A stretch of DNA of 45,600 nt from Firmicutes bacterium CAG:110 (lineage in GTDB: Bacteria > Bacillota > Clostridia > Oscillospirales > Oscillospiraceae), in the NCBI GenBank assembly GCA_000434635.1, contig HF988135.1:26448-72047 (forward strand), in the 5' to 3' direction. A model generated the notes under the pieces. It was not told the DNA's origin. It was given only the letters and a program-made list of their open reading frames with translations, and did not search any database. Shown piece after piece: positions 26,496 through 33,573 of the stretch (position 1 is its first letter; each line of letters begins with the position of its first letter). A program made the position numbers and the translations under genes.

Positions 26496-27542
26496 TTATT
26501 TATTCTTCATGGCTTCCAGTTCTTCCCGGATGTAGCTCAGGCTCAGCAGCTTCTGCTGCACCTGCTCCACGTTCAGCAGCTCCGTGTTGTTGCTGTTGAA
26601 CTCCGTGAGGACGTTGCGCTGGGTGTCGCCGTCCTTGAAATATTTGTCGTAGTTTAAGTCCCGCTTGTCGCAGGGGACGCGGTAGAAATTGCCCAGATCG
26701 ATAGCGTGGGCACATTCCTCATTGGTCAGCAGTGTCTCGTACATCTTTTCGCCGTGGCGGATGCCGATGACCTTGATCTCGTGGCCGGGGGCAAACAGGC
26801 CGGTGACGGCTTTTGCCAGTGTCTCAATGGTGCACGCCGGGGCTTTCTGCACCAGAATGTCCCCGCTGACGCCGTTCTGGAAAGCGAACAGCACCAAGTC
26901 CACCGCTTCCTCCAGAGACATGATGAACCGGGTCATGTTCGGCTCGGTGATGGTGATGGGGTTGCCCGCCTTGATCTGATCGATCCACAGCGGAATGACG
27001 CTGCCCCGGGAACACATGACGTTTCCGTAGCGGGTGCAGCAGATTTTGGTCTTTTCCGGAGAAACCGTCCGGGATTTGGCGACAATGACCTTCTCCATCA
27101 TGGCCTTGGAGGTACCCATGGCGTTGACGGGATAGGCGGCCTTGTCCGTGGACAGGCAGATGACGGCCTTGACCCCTGCGTCAATGGCGGCGGTCAGCAC
27201 GTTGTCGGTTCCGAACACGTTGGTTTTCACCGCCTCCATGGGGAAAAACTCACAGGACGGCACCTGTTTGAGGGCGGCGGCATGAAAGATGTAATCTACG
27301 CCGTGCATGGCGTTCTTCACGGAAGCGAGATCCCGGACATCGCCGATGAAGAATTTGATCTTCCCAGCCGCTTCCGGCATTTTCGCCTGAAACTCATGGC
27401 GCATGTCGTCCTGTTTCTTCTCGTCCCGTGAGAAAATCCGGATTTCCCGGATATCCGTGTCCAGGAAGCGGTTCAGCACCGCGTTTCCGAAGGAACCGGT
27501 ACCGCCGGTGATCATCAGCGTTTTGTTGGCAAAAATACTCAT
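26496..27542 (-). CDS. capE: CapE-type UDP-GlcNAc 4,6-dehydratase / 5-epimerase
   Basis: The 348-residue SDR protein has ITGGTGSFGN (11-20), DVRDLASV for NADP binding, and STDKAAYPVNAMGTSK. The last gives the M-x3-K catalytic pair (Met142, Lys146) used by CapE and related dehydratases in place of Tyr-x3-Lys. It opens the UDP-L-FucNAc pathway, converting UDP-GlcNAc to a 4-keto-6-deoxy L-sugar. A strong GGAGGAG site precedes the start and the gene overlaps the preceding GT4 by 4 bases. Two dehydratases in one locus (this and 30326-32203) imply two 6-deoxy amino sugars. Confidence 0.93.
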   Translation of the reverse strand: MSIFANKTLMITGGTGSFGNAVLNRFLDTDIREIRIFSRDEKKQDDMRHEFQAKMPEAAGKIKFFIGDVRDLASVKNAMHGVDYIFHAAALKQVPSCEFFPMEAVKTNVFGTDNVLTAAIDAGVKAVICLSTDKAAYPVNAMGTSKAMMEKVIVAKSRTVSPEKTKICCTRYGNVMCSRGSVIPLWIDQIKAGNPITITEPNMTRFIMSLEEAVDLVLFAFQNGVSGDILVQKAPACTIETLAKAVTGLFAPGHEIKVIGIRHGEKMYETLLTNEECAHAIDLGNFYRVPCDKRDLNYDKYFKDGDTQRNVLTEFNSNNTELLNVEQVQQKLLSLSYIREELEAMKNK

Positions 27543-28777
27543 AATTCATTCTCCTCCCCTGTTTCCGGGTGTAAAAGTTCCCGGAAAAGAGATACATATT
27601 TTCCCGTGCAAATTTCGGTGGTGTACTTTTGCAGATACAGCTCCCGGCATTTTCTGCGCATGTCCCGGGCTTCCTCCGGGTTGTCCCGCAGGAAACGGAT
27701 GGCCTTGGCTAATCGCTCGCTTTCGCCGTTGCGCACCCAGAGCCCCGCGCCGGACTGGATATCCCGGACGATGTCGCACTCGTCCATGATGGCGAGCAGG
27801 GGGGTGCCCTGCATCATATAGCTGTAGGTCTTGCTGGGGACGCAAAGCCCCGTCGCACCCTTTTCCAGAGAAATCAGTGCGCAGTCGCTCACCGCCAGCG
27901 CGTCCTGAAAGTCCTGACCATGAAGGAAGCTGTGAATCCGGACATTCTCAATGCTCTCCTGAGCGATGATCTCTCGCAGCTTCTCCATTTTATTGCCGTG
28001 TCCGGCAAAGAGGAAGAAAACGTCCTTCTCCTCCCGCAGCGCCCGGATAGCGCCCAGAATGGTGTCCATGTCCTGCATGGTTCCCATATTGCCGAAATAG
28101 GACACCACGAAGCGCCCCGCCGTCAACTCCCGGAACCGGTTTTCCTCCCGGTCGCGCAGGCCACCCTCGTCCCGGTACCAGTTGGGAATCACCGTCACAA
28201 GTTCGTCAACGGCGTTCCGGGTGCGGAGAATGCAGTTCTTCTGCTCCGACGACAGCGCCACCACCCGGTCTGCCCGGCGGAACACACATTTGTTGATGTG
28301 GTTCATCAGCCTGCAGATCACGCTGCCTTCCCGGAGGGTGTTCGTCACCGTGGCCACCTCGGGATAGAGGTCGTAGGACACGAACACCAGCTTCGTACCG
28401 AACAGCGATTTTGCCCAAGAAGCAATCCACGGCAGAATCGGCGGGTTGGAGTACACCACCACCGCCCGGTATTTGCCGATCTCCGGCAGGTGCAGCAGCA
28501 CATGAAACGTAAAGGAAAAATAGTTGACGATCCGGCCAAGAAATCCCGCCCGGCCCGTCTGGATGTATTTCAGGCGGTGAATGTGGATGCCGTCCGCATC
28601 CTCCTTCGTGGGGACCTTCCCGCCCTCGGCGTATTCCCGTGGGTAGCCGCACAGCGCGCCCACGGAGAACCCGGCGTCCCGAAGCGCCAGCACCGTGTCA
28701 TAGGGCAGCTGGGCGGAGGAAATATATTCGGGATAGAAAAACTGGCACAAAAACAGGATATCCCGCTTCTTTTTCAA
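27539..28777 (-). CDS. Glycosyltransferase family 4, WbuB-like
   Basis: The 412-residue GT-B enzyme begins ILFLCQFFYPEYISSAQL, the QxFYPE form typical of WbuB/WcaI-like transferases. It has VVVYSNPPILPWIASW and VFVSYDLYPEVA in the first half, and SYFGNMGTMQDMDTIL and CVPSKTYSYMMQGTPLLA in the donor half. The start codon is TTG (28775-28777), chosen since a GAGGG site lies about 8 bases upstream and no better ATG exists. In E. coli O26-type clusters WbuB follows the UDP-L-FucNAc genes and is assigned to fucosamine transfer; here the gene directly precedes capE. FucNAc transfer is therefore a fair guess. Confidence 0.9.
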   Translation of the reverse strand: MKKKRDILFLCQFFYPEYISSAQLPYDTVLALRDAGFSVGALCGYPREYAEGGKVPTKEDADGIHIHRLKYIQTGRAGFLGRIVNYFSFTFHVLLHLPEIGKYRAVVVYSNPPILPWIASWAKSLFGTKLVFVSYDLYPEVATVTNTLREGSVICRLMNHINKCVFRRADRVVALSSEQKNCILRTRNAVDELVTVIPNWYRDEGGLRDREENRFRELTAGRFVVSYFGNMGTMQDMDTILGAIRALREEKDVFFLFAGHGNKMEKLREIIAQESIENVRIHSFLHGQDFQDALAVSDCALISLEKGATGLCVPSKTYSYMMQGTPLLAIMDECDIVRDIQSGAGLWVRNGESERLAKAIRFLRDNPEEARDMRRKCRELYLQKYTTEICTGKYVSLFRELLHPETGEENEL

Positions 28778-28805
28778 GCAACCGCCCTCTTTCGCTTCCT
28801 AAAAA

Positions 28806-29681
28806 TCAGGTTTTCTCCGTTTCCAGAATGGACTGCTCCAGCGTTTTTACGCAGTAATCCCGGCTGTACCGGCTCAGCGCAAAATCATAGCACAGGCTGC
28901 CAAAGGCCTTGTCCACCGCAGGCGAAAAAAACCGCAGCAGCTTCAGCGCCCAGGTAAAGCCCTTCACCATCAGGATGCCCTTTCCGTTGGCGTGGGCAAT
29001 CCAGTTGACCATGTCGCTGGTGTTGGTGTATTCGTTGTTCTGGGGGCAGAATATGCCCGCCGCCTCGTCGTCAATGAGCAGCCGGACAAATTCCGTCAGA
29101 TTCTCAATATACAGCATGGAACGCTGGTTGGAAACGTAAGGAAAAACCGGCAATTTTTTCGCCAGCTTCGCCATGGTCACGTAATTGCCCTTGCAGCCCT
29201 TGCCGTAGATCATGGGCGGGCGGAGAATTGCGACCTTGAAGCTGTCGTCCGCCAACGCCTGCAAATCCGCTTCCGCTCTGGCTTTGCTGACGCCGTAGTT
29301 GTCCGCAGGATGCAGCGGCGTGTTCTTCGTGATGACGACCGTTTTGCCGATGGGCGCAGTCAGGCCGTAAACGCTCTCCGAGCTCATAAACAGGAACTGA
29401 CCCACACCGTCGGCCTTGGCTTTTTCGGCAGTCCGCACCGCGAGAATGTGGTTGACCTGATCGTACAGGCCAGAGCTAGCCGGGTCGTTTTTGCTGTCCG
29501 GCTGATGCACCAGCCCCGCTACGTGGAACAACGCGTCGTAGCCGCGGAAAGAGTGGCTCTCCCAATCGGTGCCGCGCATATCCAGCGAATCCACCCGGTA
29601 GTTTTCCGGCCACTTCCCCAGATAGTTTTCCAGAGAAACCCCGATATAGCTTCCGGCGCCGGTGATGAGAATGTTCTTCAT
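28806..29681 (-). CDS. NAD(P)-dependent epimerase/dehydratase (SDR), likely 4-keto-sugar reductase
   Basis: This 291-residue extended SDR has GAGSYIG (7-13) for the cofactor, LFHVAGLVHQP, FLFMSSESVYG and the catalytic Tyr129-Lys133 in NYGVSK. Similar proteins beside a CapD/WbpM dehydratase and an initiating transferase, such as WbpV, reduce UDP-4-keto-6-deoxy-GlcNAc at C4 to give UDP-QuiNAc or UDP-FucNAc. The order here, dehydratase - transferase - SDR, fits such a role; a plain 4-epimerase is the alternative. It overlaps the transferase gene by 4 bases and has an AGGAG site 8 bases before the start. Confidence 0.86.
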   Translation of the reverse strand: MKNILITGAGSYIGVSLENYLGKWPENYRVDSLDMRGTDWESHSFRGYDALFHVAGLVHQPDSKNDPASSGLYDQVNHILAVRTAEKAKADGVGQFLFMSSESVYGLTAPIGKTVVITKNTPLHPADNYGVSKARAEADLQALADDSFKVAILRPPMIYGKGCKGNYVTMAKLAKKLPVFPYVSNQRSMLYIENLTEFVRLLIDDEAAGIFCPQNNEYTNTSDMVNWIAHANGKGILMVKGFTWALKLLRFFSPAVDKAFGSLCYDFALSRYSRDYCVKTLEQSILETEKT

Positions 29682-30292
29682 TCTTTCTTCTCCTTTTCCA
29701 GCTGGCCGGTGCCGCCTTCCACCACGCCGTCATGCTTCAGCACGGAAACGATGGTGCCGAAAAAGCATTTGCAGTCAAAGAGGAAGCTCAGTTTTTCCAC
29801 ATATTCCCCGTCGAACCGGGCCTTTACCTCAATGGGCAGTTCGTCCCGCCCGTTGATCTGCGCCCAGCCCGTCAGGCCGGGGCGCACGTCGTTGGCGCCG
29901 TATTTGTCCCGCTCGGCAATCAGGTCAAACTGATTCCACAGGGCAGGCCGGGGGCCGATGATGGACATTTTCCCCGTGAAAATCTGAAAGATCTGGGGCA
30001 GCTCGTCCAGGGATGACTTCCGCAGAAATTTCCCCACCTTCGTGATATACTGCTCCGGGTTTTCCAGCAGATGGGTGGGGGTGTCCTTGGGGGTGTCCAT
30101 TTTCATGGTGCGGAATTTCATGATGGAAAAATGGGTCTTGTGAATGCCTACCCGCTTCTGGCGGAACAGCACCGGGCCGGGGTCGTCGATCTTGATGGCG
30201 ACGGCAATGATCAGCAGCAGCGGCGACAATATCACGATGGCGCAGCCGGACAGGATAATATCCAGCAGGCGTTTGAAAAACGTTCGGTACAT
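29678..30292 (-). CDS. Initiating undecaprenyl-phosphate sugar-1-phosphate transferase
   Basis: The 204-residue protein is a short monotopic phosphoglycosyl transferase. It has one re-entrant hydrophobic helix (about 9-33, with the helix-breaking SPLLL), KIDDPGPVLFRQ, KFRTM at 59-63, the catalytic-site SLDELPQ near 94-100 and GPRP at 113-116. It starts repeat-unit synthesis by moving a sugar-1-phosphate onto undecaprenyl phosphate at the inner leaflet. It lacks the extra N-terminal membrane domain of WbaP/WcaJ, as do PglC and WsaP-like short forms. No second initiating enzyme is in the window, so unit B either shares it or uses one encoded elsewhere. Confidence 0.94.
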   Translation of the reverse strand: MYRTFFKRLLDIILSGCAIVILSPLLLIIAVAIKIDDPGPVLFRQKRVGIHKTHFSIMKFRTMKMDTPKDTPTHLLENPEQYITKVGKFLRKSSLDELPQIFQIFTGKMSIIGPRPALWNQFDLIAERDKYGANDVRPGLTGWAQINGRDELPIEVKARFDGEYVEKLSFLFDCKCFFGTIVSVLKHDGVVEGGTGQLEKEKKE

Positions 30293-30325
30293 TCCGCTTT
30301 CCTCATTTTCTCTTATTTCGTTTGG

Positions 30326-32203
30326 TCAGACCTTACACTCGCGTTTGTAAGTAGGCACGATCTCCGCGACGATGTCCTTGATATCTTCGCTTTCCGCCCG
30401 GCTGGCTTCGTCCAGCCGCTTCAGCTGCTGCTCCAGCAGCGCGTCGTCCATTTCGATGGGCTTGCCGATGTGAATGAGCTTGTTGGCAGTCTCCTGCATT
30501 CCTTCTTCCTTCATCAGCAGCTCCTCATAGAGCTTCTCGCCCGGTCTGAGACCGGTGTACTCAATCTTGATGTCCACATCCGGTTCGTAGCCGGACAGAC
30601 GGATCATGTTCCGCGCCATGGTGTCGATCTTCACCGGCTCGCCCATGTCCAAAATGAAAATCTCGCCGCCCTTGGCATAGTATCCCGCCTGCAGCACCAG
30701 ACTCACCGCCTCGGGGATGGTCATAAAATACCGGATGATGTCGGGATGGGTGACGGTCACGGGGCCGCCGGCCTCGATCTGCTTCTTAAAAAGCGGGATG
30801 ACGCTGCCGTTGCTGCCCAGAACATTACCGAAGCGCACCGCCACGAATTCCGTTTTGGACTCCCGGTTCATCATCTGTATCACCATCTCGCACAGACGCT
30901 TGGACGCACCCATGATGTTGGTGGGGTTGACGGCCTTGTCGGTGGATATCTGCACAAACCGCTTGACGCCGTACTCCGCGGCGGCCTTCGCCAGCTTGTA
31001 GGTGCCGATGACGTTGTTCTTGATGGCCTCGTTGGGGCTTTCCTCCATCAGCGGAACGTGCTTATGGGCCGCAGCGTGGAACACAAGCTCCGGCCGGTAA
31101 GTTTCCATCACATGGTTCAGCCGGACGGCGTCACGGACAGAGCCGATGATGACCTCCAGATTCAGTTCCGGATGGGTGCGGCGCAGCTCCATTTGAATAT
31201 CATAGGCATTATTTTCGTAAATATCCAGAATAATAAGCTGCTTCGGCTTCGCATGGGCGATCTGACGGCACAGCTCGCTGCCGATGCTCCCGCCGCCGCC
31301 GGTGACCAGCACCACCTTGCCGGAAATATAGCCCACAATTTCATCCAAATTGACCTTGATGGGTTCCCGGCCCAGCAGGTCCTGGGGATCGACCTTGCGC
31401 AGCTTGCTGACGCTGACCTCTCCGTTGACCATCTGGAAAATGCCGGGAAGCATCTGTACCTCGCAGCCGGTGGTGGCACAGATGTCCAGAATTTCCTTCC
31501 GGGACTTTGCGGTACAGTTGGGAATGGCGAAGATGATCTTGCTGATCTTGTATTTTTTCACAGCCGTGGCAATGTCCTGACGGCCGCCCACAATGGGAAC
31601 GCCGCACAGCTGCTTGTTCCATTTCACCGGGTTGTCGTCAATGACGCAGGACAGGTGATCCTGAATATGGTCGCTGTTGGTAAATTCCACAGCCAGCGCC
31701 CGTCCGGCGTCGCCCGCGCCGATCAGCATGACGTTTTTCACGCCGTTGGCATGGGTGATGTGGCTGATGCGCCGCTGCGCCGTCCGGAGCAGCCGGTAGG
31801 AGAACCGGATGGCCACGGTGCTGACGAAGCTGAACAGGAAGCCCACCACCATGCTGGAACGGGGCATCAGATTGCCGTCAAAGTGGAATACCAGCACGCC
31901 GATCACGCCCAGCACCACATATGCACCAGTAATGCGGAACACCTCCGGCGTACTGACAAAGGCCCAGATGGAGTTGTACAGCCGGAAAATCCAGAATACC
32001 AGAAGCGTGATCACGCACCATAGGCCGATGGCGGACAGGAAGCCCTCCATATGGACGGGGCGAATTTCGGCAAAGGAAAAATCATACCGGAACCACAGCC
32101 CCAGAAAGAAGGAGACGACAGTAGCAAGCACGTCCAGCATCATAATAAAAATGACCTTCGGCGCCATGCCCAGATTCAGTTTCATCGGCTTTCGGGAACC
32201 CAT
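30326..32203 (-). CDS. Membrane-anchored UDP-GlcNAc 4,6-dehydratase, CapD/EpsC/WbpM type
   Basis: The protein begins with about four hydrophobic helices, the first at MAPKVIFIMMLDVLATVVSF. A nucleotide-binding domain follows with VMLIGAGDAGRALAVEF, then the catalytic SDR domain with VTGGGGSIGSELCRQ and VNPTNIMGASK, the M-x3-K form. It makes UDP-4-keto-6-deoxy-GlcNAc, feeding the SDR at 28806-29681. I set the start at the ATG 32201-32203 (625 residues) with AGGATG 9 bases upstream. A longer reading would begin beyond the promoter -10 at 32276-32281, so is excluded. It is the first gene of unit A. Confidence 0.9.
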   Translation of the reverse strand: MGSRKPMKLNLGMAPKVIFIMMLDVLATVVSFFLGLWFRYDFSFAEIRPVHMEGFLSAIGLWCVITLLVFWIFRLYNSIWAFVSTPEVFRITGAYVVLGVIGVLVFHFDGNLMPRSSMVVGFLFSFVSTVAIRFSYRLLRTAQRRISHITHANGVKNVMLIGAGDAGRALAVEFTNSDHIQDHLSCVIDDNPVKWNKQLCGVPIVGGRQDIATAVKKYKISKIIFAIPNCTAKSRKEILDICATTGCEVQMLPGIFQMVNGEVSVSKLRKVDPQDLLGREPIKVNLDEIVGYISGKVVLVTGGGGSIGSELCRQIAHAKPKQLIILDIYENNAYDIQMELRRTHPELNLEVIIGSVRDAVRLNHVMETYRPELVFHAAAHKHVPLMEESPNEAIKNNVIGTYKLAKAAAEYGVKRFVQISTDKAVNPTNIMGASKRLCEMVIQMMNRESKTEFVAVRFGNVLGSNGSVIPLFKKQIEAGGPVTVTHPDIIRYFMTIPEAVSLVLQAGYYAKGGEIFILDMGEPVKIDTMARNMIRLSGYEPDVDIKIEYTGLRPGEKLYEELLMKEEGMQETANKLIHIGKPIEMDDALLEQQLKRLDEASRAESEDIKDIVAEIVPTYKRECKV

Positions 32204-32225
32204 TTTGTTCACATCCTGTATTTCA

Positions 32226-32245
32226 CCGCGGGCAGTTGTCCGCGG
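32226..32245 (-). promoter_or_regulatory. Hairpin in the unit A leader RNA
   Basis: Two copies of the self-complementary CCGCGG (32226-32231 and 32240-32245) would pair to a 6-bp GC stem with an 8-base loop. The hairpin lies in the roughly 65-base leader between the predicted start of transcription and the dehydratase start codon. No T-run follows, so it is not a terminator. It could influence translation or serve as a signal for an antitermination factor; neither is shown by the sequence. Confidence 0.5.
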
Positions 32246-32275
32246 GTACTTTGTTTTGTCTGCATAGTTCATTTT

Positions 32276-32304
32276 ATTATAACACAATATGTCGAATACA
32301 GCAA
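32276..32304 (-). promoter_or_regulatory. Promoter of unit A (extended -10)
   Basis: On the minus strand TATAAT (32276-32281) is preceded by TGT, giving an extended -10. TTGCTG (32299-32304) lies 17 bases upstream as a weak -35 that matches at the first three positions. Transcription would start near 32269. It drives the dehydratase gene and probably the rest of unit A down to the terminator at 14648-14673. Confidence 0.7.
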
Positions 32305-32338
32305 GGGAAAGTTTTGCCGTTACAACATCTCCAGAGGA

Positions 32339-32364
32339 CCATTTTTGCATGCATAGAAAAATGG
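32339..32364. promoter_or_regulatory. Inverted repeat upstream of the unit A promoter (possible operator)
   Basis: CCATTTTT (32339-32346) and AAAAATGG (32357-32364) form a perfect 8-bp inverted repeat with a 10-base spacer containing TGCATGCA-like sequence. It lies about 35 bases upstream of the -35 of unit A. It could bind a dimeric regulator or be the remains of a terminator. There is no adjacent regulator gene in the window. Confidence 0.35.
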
Positions 32365-32432
32365 CGCAACCATAATAGGCAGGGCGCATCAAACAATTAT
32401 CAGGCGCAGTGGGATCATGAACTGCATCTCTT

Positions 32433-32710
32433 GCCTCTCCCTTTGGGAGAGGTGGCTGATACTAGTTTTCAATAAAACGGTTAAAAACCGTTTTATTCGG
32501 CTGCTGTTTCAGCAGCCAGCGGCGTAGCCGCAAAAAACGTAAGTCCATACATTTCTCGCCGCCGCCGGCGGCCTGCGAAGGATTCGCAGGATAAAATGGT
32601 GTTAACCATTTTATCGAGAAATCGTATGAGCGAAGCGAAGACGGAGAGGGTAAGCAAGTCTGCAAGGCCCTCTCAGTCACCTGCGGTGACAGCTCTCCCA
32701 GAGGGAGAGC
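32433..32710. repeat. Mosaic palindromic element with related inverted ends
   Basis: About 280 bases consist of successive perfect hairpins, mostly with 3-base loops: 8 bp at 32434-32452; 12 bp at 32471-32497; 8 bp at 32499-32517; 5 bp at 32519-32531. A closed domain follows, with an 8-bp outer stem (32551-32558 with 32615-32622) holding 6-, 8- and 10-bp hairpins. Last come GAGAGGG/CCCTCTC (32644-32650 with 32668-32674), GTCACC/GGTGAC (32676-32690) and an 8-bp stem at 32692-32710. The first and last hairpins resemble each other as inverted copies, like ends of a MITE or REP-type element. No gene lies inside; short frames across it are accidental. Such repeats are common in gut Clostridia as I recall, but I cannot assign a named family. 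Confidence 0.82.
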
Positions 32711-32749
32711 CAAGGGGCCGTACCTCGTTAATAGCATGTTTGCACAAGA

Positions 32750-32781
32750 AATGGAGCGTATCTGCACCGATACGCTCCATT
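32750..32781 (-). terminator. Terminator-like hairpin at the end of the rnc operon
   Basis: A perfect 13-bp stem (32750-32762 with 32769-32781) with a 6-base loop lies about 105 bases past the rnc stop codon. On the minus strand it is followed by TCTT, continuing the TT at the stem end, a weak T tract. On the plus strand CGCTATTTT follows. It most likely ends the housekeeping transcript before the mosaic element, but efficiency is uncertain. Confidence 0.55.
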
Positions 32782-32886
32782 CGCTATTTTACGATTACCC
32801 ATCAAACCGGCAAGGGAGGTTTCTTAGGGTCTATCTGAAAACCGTCAACACGCCCAAACAGTGAAAGACCGCGTCGTTTCGACATT

Positions 32887-33573
32887 TTACGCTTTGTCCG
32901 GGAAAAGGTTCTCGATGGCACAGCGGGCGGCGTCCTGCTCTGCCCTTTTTTTGCTGCTGCCGACGCCCTTGCCCACGATCGTGCCGTTGAGGGAGACCTC
33001 CACGGAAAACTGCTTGTCGTGGTCAGGGCCGGACTGCCCCACCAGCTCATAAGCCAGCACCTGATTTTTCTTCTGCTGCACCAGTTCCTGCAGCTCGGTC
33101 TTGTAGTCCGCGTTGTGCAGCTTGGTCACCGGCACCTCCACCAGAATGAACGTCCTGACCACCTGCAGCGCCGCGTCCAGTCCGCCGTCCAGAAAGCACG
33201 CGGCGATCACCGACTCCATGGCGTCCGCCAAAATGGAGTCCCGGCTCCGTCCGCCGCCCTGCTCCTCACCGTGGCCAAGGAGCAGATGGTTCCCAAGGCC
33301 GATGCGGTTGGCAGCACCCGCCAAGGTAGTCTCGCAGACCATGTCCGCCCGCATCCGGGTCAGCTCGCCCTCCGGGCGGTTGGGAAAATTGCGGTAGAGA
33401 TACTCCGCCACCAGCATTCCCAGCACGCTGTCCCCCAGAAATTCCAGCCGCTCGTTGCTGAGCAGGCTGTTGTGCCAGCGCTCGTTTGCGTAGGAGGAAT
33501 GGGTCAGCGCATTCTGCAAAAGGGAAATATTCCGGAACCGGTAGCCGATGACGGCCTCCAAGTCCTTAATCAT
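32887..33573 (-). CDS. rnc: Ribonuclease III
   Basis: RNase III cleaves double-stranded RNA in rRNA maturation and mRNA turnover. The 228-residue protein has the family signature NERLEFLGDSVL at 40-51 with the catalytic acidic residues, and a later DAMESVIAACFLDGG helix with the second metal-binding pair. A double-stranded RNA-binding domain covers about 155-225 (YKTELQELVQQKK to QDAARCAIENLF). Length is normal. It overlaps plsX by 8 bases and has an AGGTGA site inside plsX. In many Clostridia acpP precedes and smc follows; here neither is present. Confidence 0.97.
   Translation of the reverse strand: MIKDLEAVIGYRFRNISLLQNALTHSSYANERWHNSLLSNERLEFLGDSVLGMLVAEYLYRNFPNRPEGELTRMRADMVCETTLAGAANRIGLGNHLLLGHGEEQGGGRSRDSILADAMESVIAACFLDGGLDAALQVVRTFILVEVPVTKLHNADYKTELQELVQQKKNQVLAYELVGQSGPDHDKQFSVEVSLNGTIVGKGVGSSKKRAEQDAARCAIENLFPDKA

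Noticed and set aside
32204..32392. Longer start for the membrane dehydratase
   Set aside because: The extension passes through the TATAAT and -35 region of its own promoter and lacks a ribosome site. The ATG at 32201-32203 has AGGATG upstream.
32433..32767. CRISPR array or small genes in the hairpin-rich gap
   Set aside because: The repeats are different inverted repeats, not equal direct repeats with spacers. Open frames across them have no ribosome site and consist of palindromic translation.
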